Notes under the pieces: generated by a model
Seen by the model: the letters and a program-made list of their open reading frames with translations, nothing else
Told to the model about the DNA's origin: nothing
Database searches by the model: none
Origin: Chara braunii
Lineage: Eukaryota > Streptophyta > Charophyceae > Charales > Characeae
Assembly (NCBI GenBank): GCA_003427395.1
Contig: BFEA01000613.1
Location: 771,189-808,892 of the forward strand
Length of the DNA stretch: 37,704 bases
Reading direction: 5' to 3'
Translations under genes and position numbers: made by a program
Shown here: piece by piece, positions 36,420 through 37,704 of the stretch
Numbering within the stretch: position 1 is the stretch's first letter
Layout: each line of letters begins with the position of its first letter

Positions 36420-37017
36420 ATGGTTACCACTTACACAGGGCCTGGTTATGAGCGCAGGCAGTAGCAACAGTGGTCAACAATACGGCTGCCAGTAGGAAAC
36501 TGCAAATGGGTCCTCTGCTGAACTGCAGCCAAGTAAGTGCACACTTTGCCCCTTTCCCTTCATAGCAGTCCCGGTACGCTCTCCTACCTCGCTGCTTACC
36601 CCGCACTACTTCGGTCAGTAGGATTAGCAAAAACTGACTGAATAGTTCACCAGAGTGTGGGCATTGTGCTTTGTCAGTTCCTCCTTCCCGTCGAGCCAGT
36701 GCGCATGGCTCTATTCCCATAGCATGGTGTAACCAGATGAATCTGTCGTTCATACATGGGGTTATTCGTTAATATTACTTCTACCACGCTACGAGGTAAG
36801 CCATTTCTCTCGCTAGGTGGCTTGCCCCAGCTACTTCATTCAATGGAATGAGCAACTTCACCGGCCAACAGGTAAAAGTACTCAGCCCTGCGACTGCTTC
36901 ACGCTAGTCCCGTAGATAGGACAAACAAACACGGAATGAATCATTCACCGAAACACGGGTAGATGCATCCCCTACTTATAACTTCCTCTCCTCCATGCCG
37001 CCTCTTCAGCTCATACC
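36420..37017 (-). other. LTR-like DNA with a TATA-like site on the minus strand
   Basis: If the primer-binding site is real, this would be the 5' LTR of Gypsy-3. The minus strand has TTATAAGTAGGGG (about 36972-36984), a plausible TATA box for leftward transcription. No second copy of this sequence is recognisable in the window, so LTR status is not proven. Degenerate repeats of CTCGCT...CCCC...CTACTTC occur at about 36585-36612 and 36807-36838. The minus frame 36753-36424 (109 codons) has no motif. Confidence 0.3.
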
Positions 37018-37536
37018 ATGAAGAATCGTTGCTCAAATCAAAGTTCTAAATGCGTCATTCAATCCGCAGCATCTCACAACCTTAGTATAGTATCTTTGTT
37101 CGCCAAAATCGAACCAGAAACAAGTTCGACGACAGTCTCTATCTTACCTCATGACTCCCTCCACGCATCCAATTCTCCTAGTAGCCTTCAATCCTCAATT
37201 CTATCACTAAAACTGACACCACCACTCACCTCGCTCGGCCTCAGCACCCCGGGTTTGAGTCTTTGTGCGTTCGTTTTCGTAAGGAAACGAACCAATTCAG
37301 CTTCTCCTCTCTTCTGCTCCTCTTTACTTCTGCTACAGCTCGGCGCACCGCTTTTCGTGCCAACCTCTCTATCTGCTAACCTTCTCCTAAATCTGACCGC
37401 TCTCGGTGCGAATACCCTTACAAGGGTATCCGCCCTGGTTTTTGCAAGTAACAGAAAATTGTTTGGCTTAAAGTTTAAGTATACCGCACTAAGCGCGGCC
37501 GCGTCTGTGAGTTACGTTGACGGGGAGGTTGACTAG
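37018..37536 (+). CDS. Unrecognised 172-residue ORF
   Basis: An uninterrupted plus-strand frame from ATG 37018 to the stop at 37534-37536. It is the longest open frame in the right third that has no obvious TE origin. The protein is Ser/Leu-rich (about residues 19-145) with hydrophobic stretches such as LSLCAFVFV and LFCSSLLLLQLGAPLFV, then NLLLNLTALGANTLTRVSAL, which could be membrane-associated, and a polar start. No motif recognised. The DNA has an 8-bp hairpin (ATACCCTT/AAGGGTAT, 37409-37426). Pyrimidine-rich composition can create long Ser/Leu frames by chance, and it may lie inside an LTR. I consider a real gene possible but unlikely. Confidence 0.2.
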   Translation: MKNRCSNQSSKCVIQSAASHNLSIVSLFAKIEPETSSTTVSILPHDSLHASNSPSSLQSSILSLKLTPPLTSLGLSTPGLSLCAFVFVRKRTNSASPLFCSSLLLLQLGAPLFVPTSLSANLLLNLTALGANTLTRVSALVFASNRKLFGLKFKYTALSAAASVSYVDGEVD

Positions 37537-37704
37537 AATAGCGAGTGCGTGGGCGCGCAGGGTTTAAGGCGCGCGTGATTCTTTTCTGTTGTTGATCATA
37601 AAGCCGGTCCGGACCTCGGTCGTTTTGCTTAGTGATATTAATACTTATTTATATTTGATTAAGCGAGAATTGGGGGTATTTTCGGTTAGTGGTATGTTTG
37701 ATCG
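37537..37704. other. Right edge, nothing recognised
   Basis: Contains a GC-rich pair GCGCGCAGGG...GGCGCGCG (about 37552-37577) and then AT-rich DNA to the window end. Confidence 0.3.

Noticed and set aside
1-37704. CRISPR array, toxin-antitoxin, phage or other prokaryotic system
   Set aside because: Repeats are adjacent tandem or dispersed copies without regular unique spacers, no cas-like or phage-like protein was recognised, and the coding remnants are eukaryotic retroelements.

Overview
The window looks like repeat-rich nuclear DNA of a green-lineage eukaryote. The Ty3/gypsy polyproteins, plant-type LINE and long CT/GA and GT/CA microsatellites fit a streptophyte alga; from remembered similarity of the gypsy pol and gag segments I would guess Chara (C. 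braunii). That assignment is inference. I found no bacterial-type operon, CRISPR array, rRNA or convincing tRNA, and no clearly intact host gene. Almost every recognisable coding stretch is a mutated fragment of a transposable element.

Layout. 1-5.2 kb: microsatellites, polypyrimidine tracts, a 291-bp tandem duplication, a G-rich block and one ambiguous base (N, 4376), with no recognisable gene. 5.2-8.7 kb: a decayed plus-strand LINE (endonuclease tail, reverse transcriptase with FADD, C-terminal zinc-binding domain). 8.7-12.2 kb: AT-rich and pyrimidine-rich DNA with short tandem duplications and a hairpin-forming inverted repeat. 12.2-23.4 kb: a nearly complete but dead chromodomain-type Ty3/gypsy element on the minus strand (Gypsy-1), bounded by two direct LTR-like repeats. 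It reads gag, protease, RT, RNase H, integrase, chromodomain from right to left and is split by three later insertions: a MITE in gag, a poly(A)-tailed 2.4-kb retroposon between RNase H and integrase, and a 0.9-kb inverted-repeat element inside integrase. 23.4-25.4 kb: AT-rich DNA without a recognised gene. 25.4-27.76 kb: two ~540-bp direct repeats enclosing 1.2 kb, which resembles a small non-autonomous LTR element and holds a second poly(A)-type retroposon. 27.76-29.67 kb: a plus-strand gypsy pol remnant (Gypsy-2: RT, RNase H, integrase N-terminus) interrupted by a MITE. 30.2-34.1 kb: a minus-strand gypsy gag-protease remnant (Gypsy-3) interrupted by a MITE and probably by a hAT-like sequence. 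34.1-37.7 kb: a 221-bp tandem duplication, a possible minus-strand primer-binding site and LTR-like DNA, and one open but unrecognised ORF.

The most interesting signal is a family of small inverted-repeat elements with four copies (M1-M4) inside these retroelements. They share an AT-rich core of about 100 bp. Their terminal regions are made of short self-complementary motifs that differ between copies: CGAAC/GTTCG in M3 and M4, GACCGC/GCGGTC in M2. M4 has a perfect 8-bp target-site duplication and M3 a 6/8 one, which points to the hAT superfamily. Several insertions can be ordered because the host reading frame resumes across the predicted empty site. A second signal is the very high density of two- or three-copy tandem duplications (unit 19-291 bp), two of which are multiples of three inside gag and one of which triplicates a zinc knuckle.
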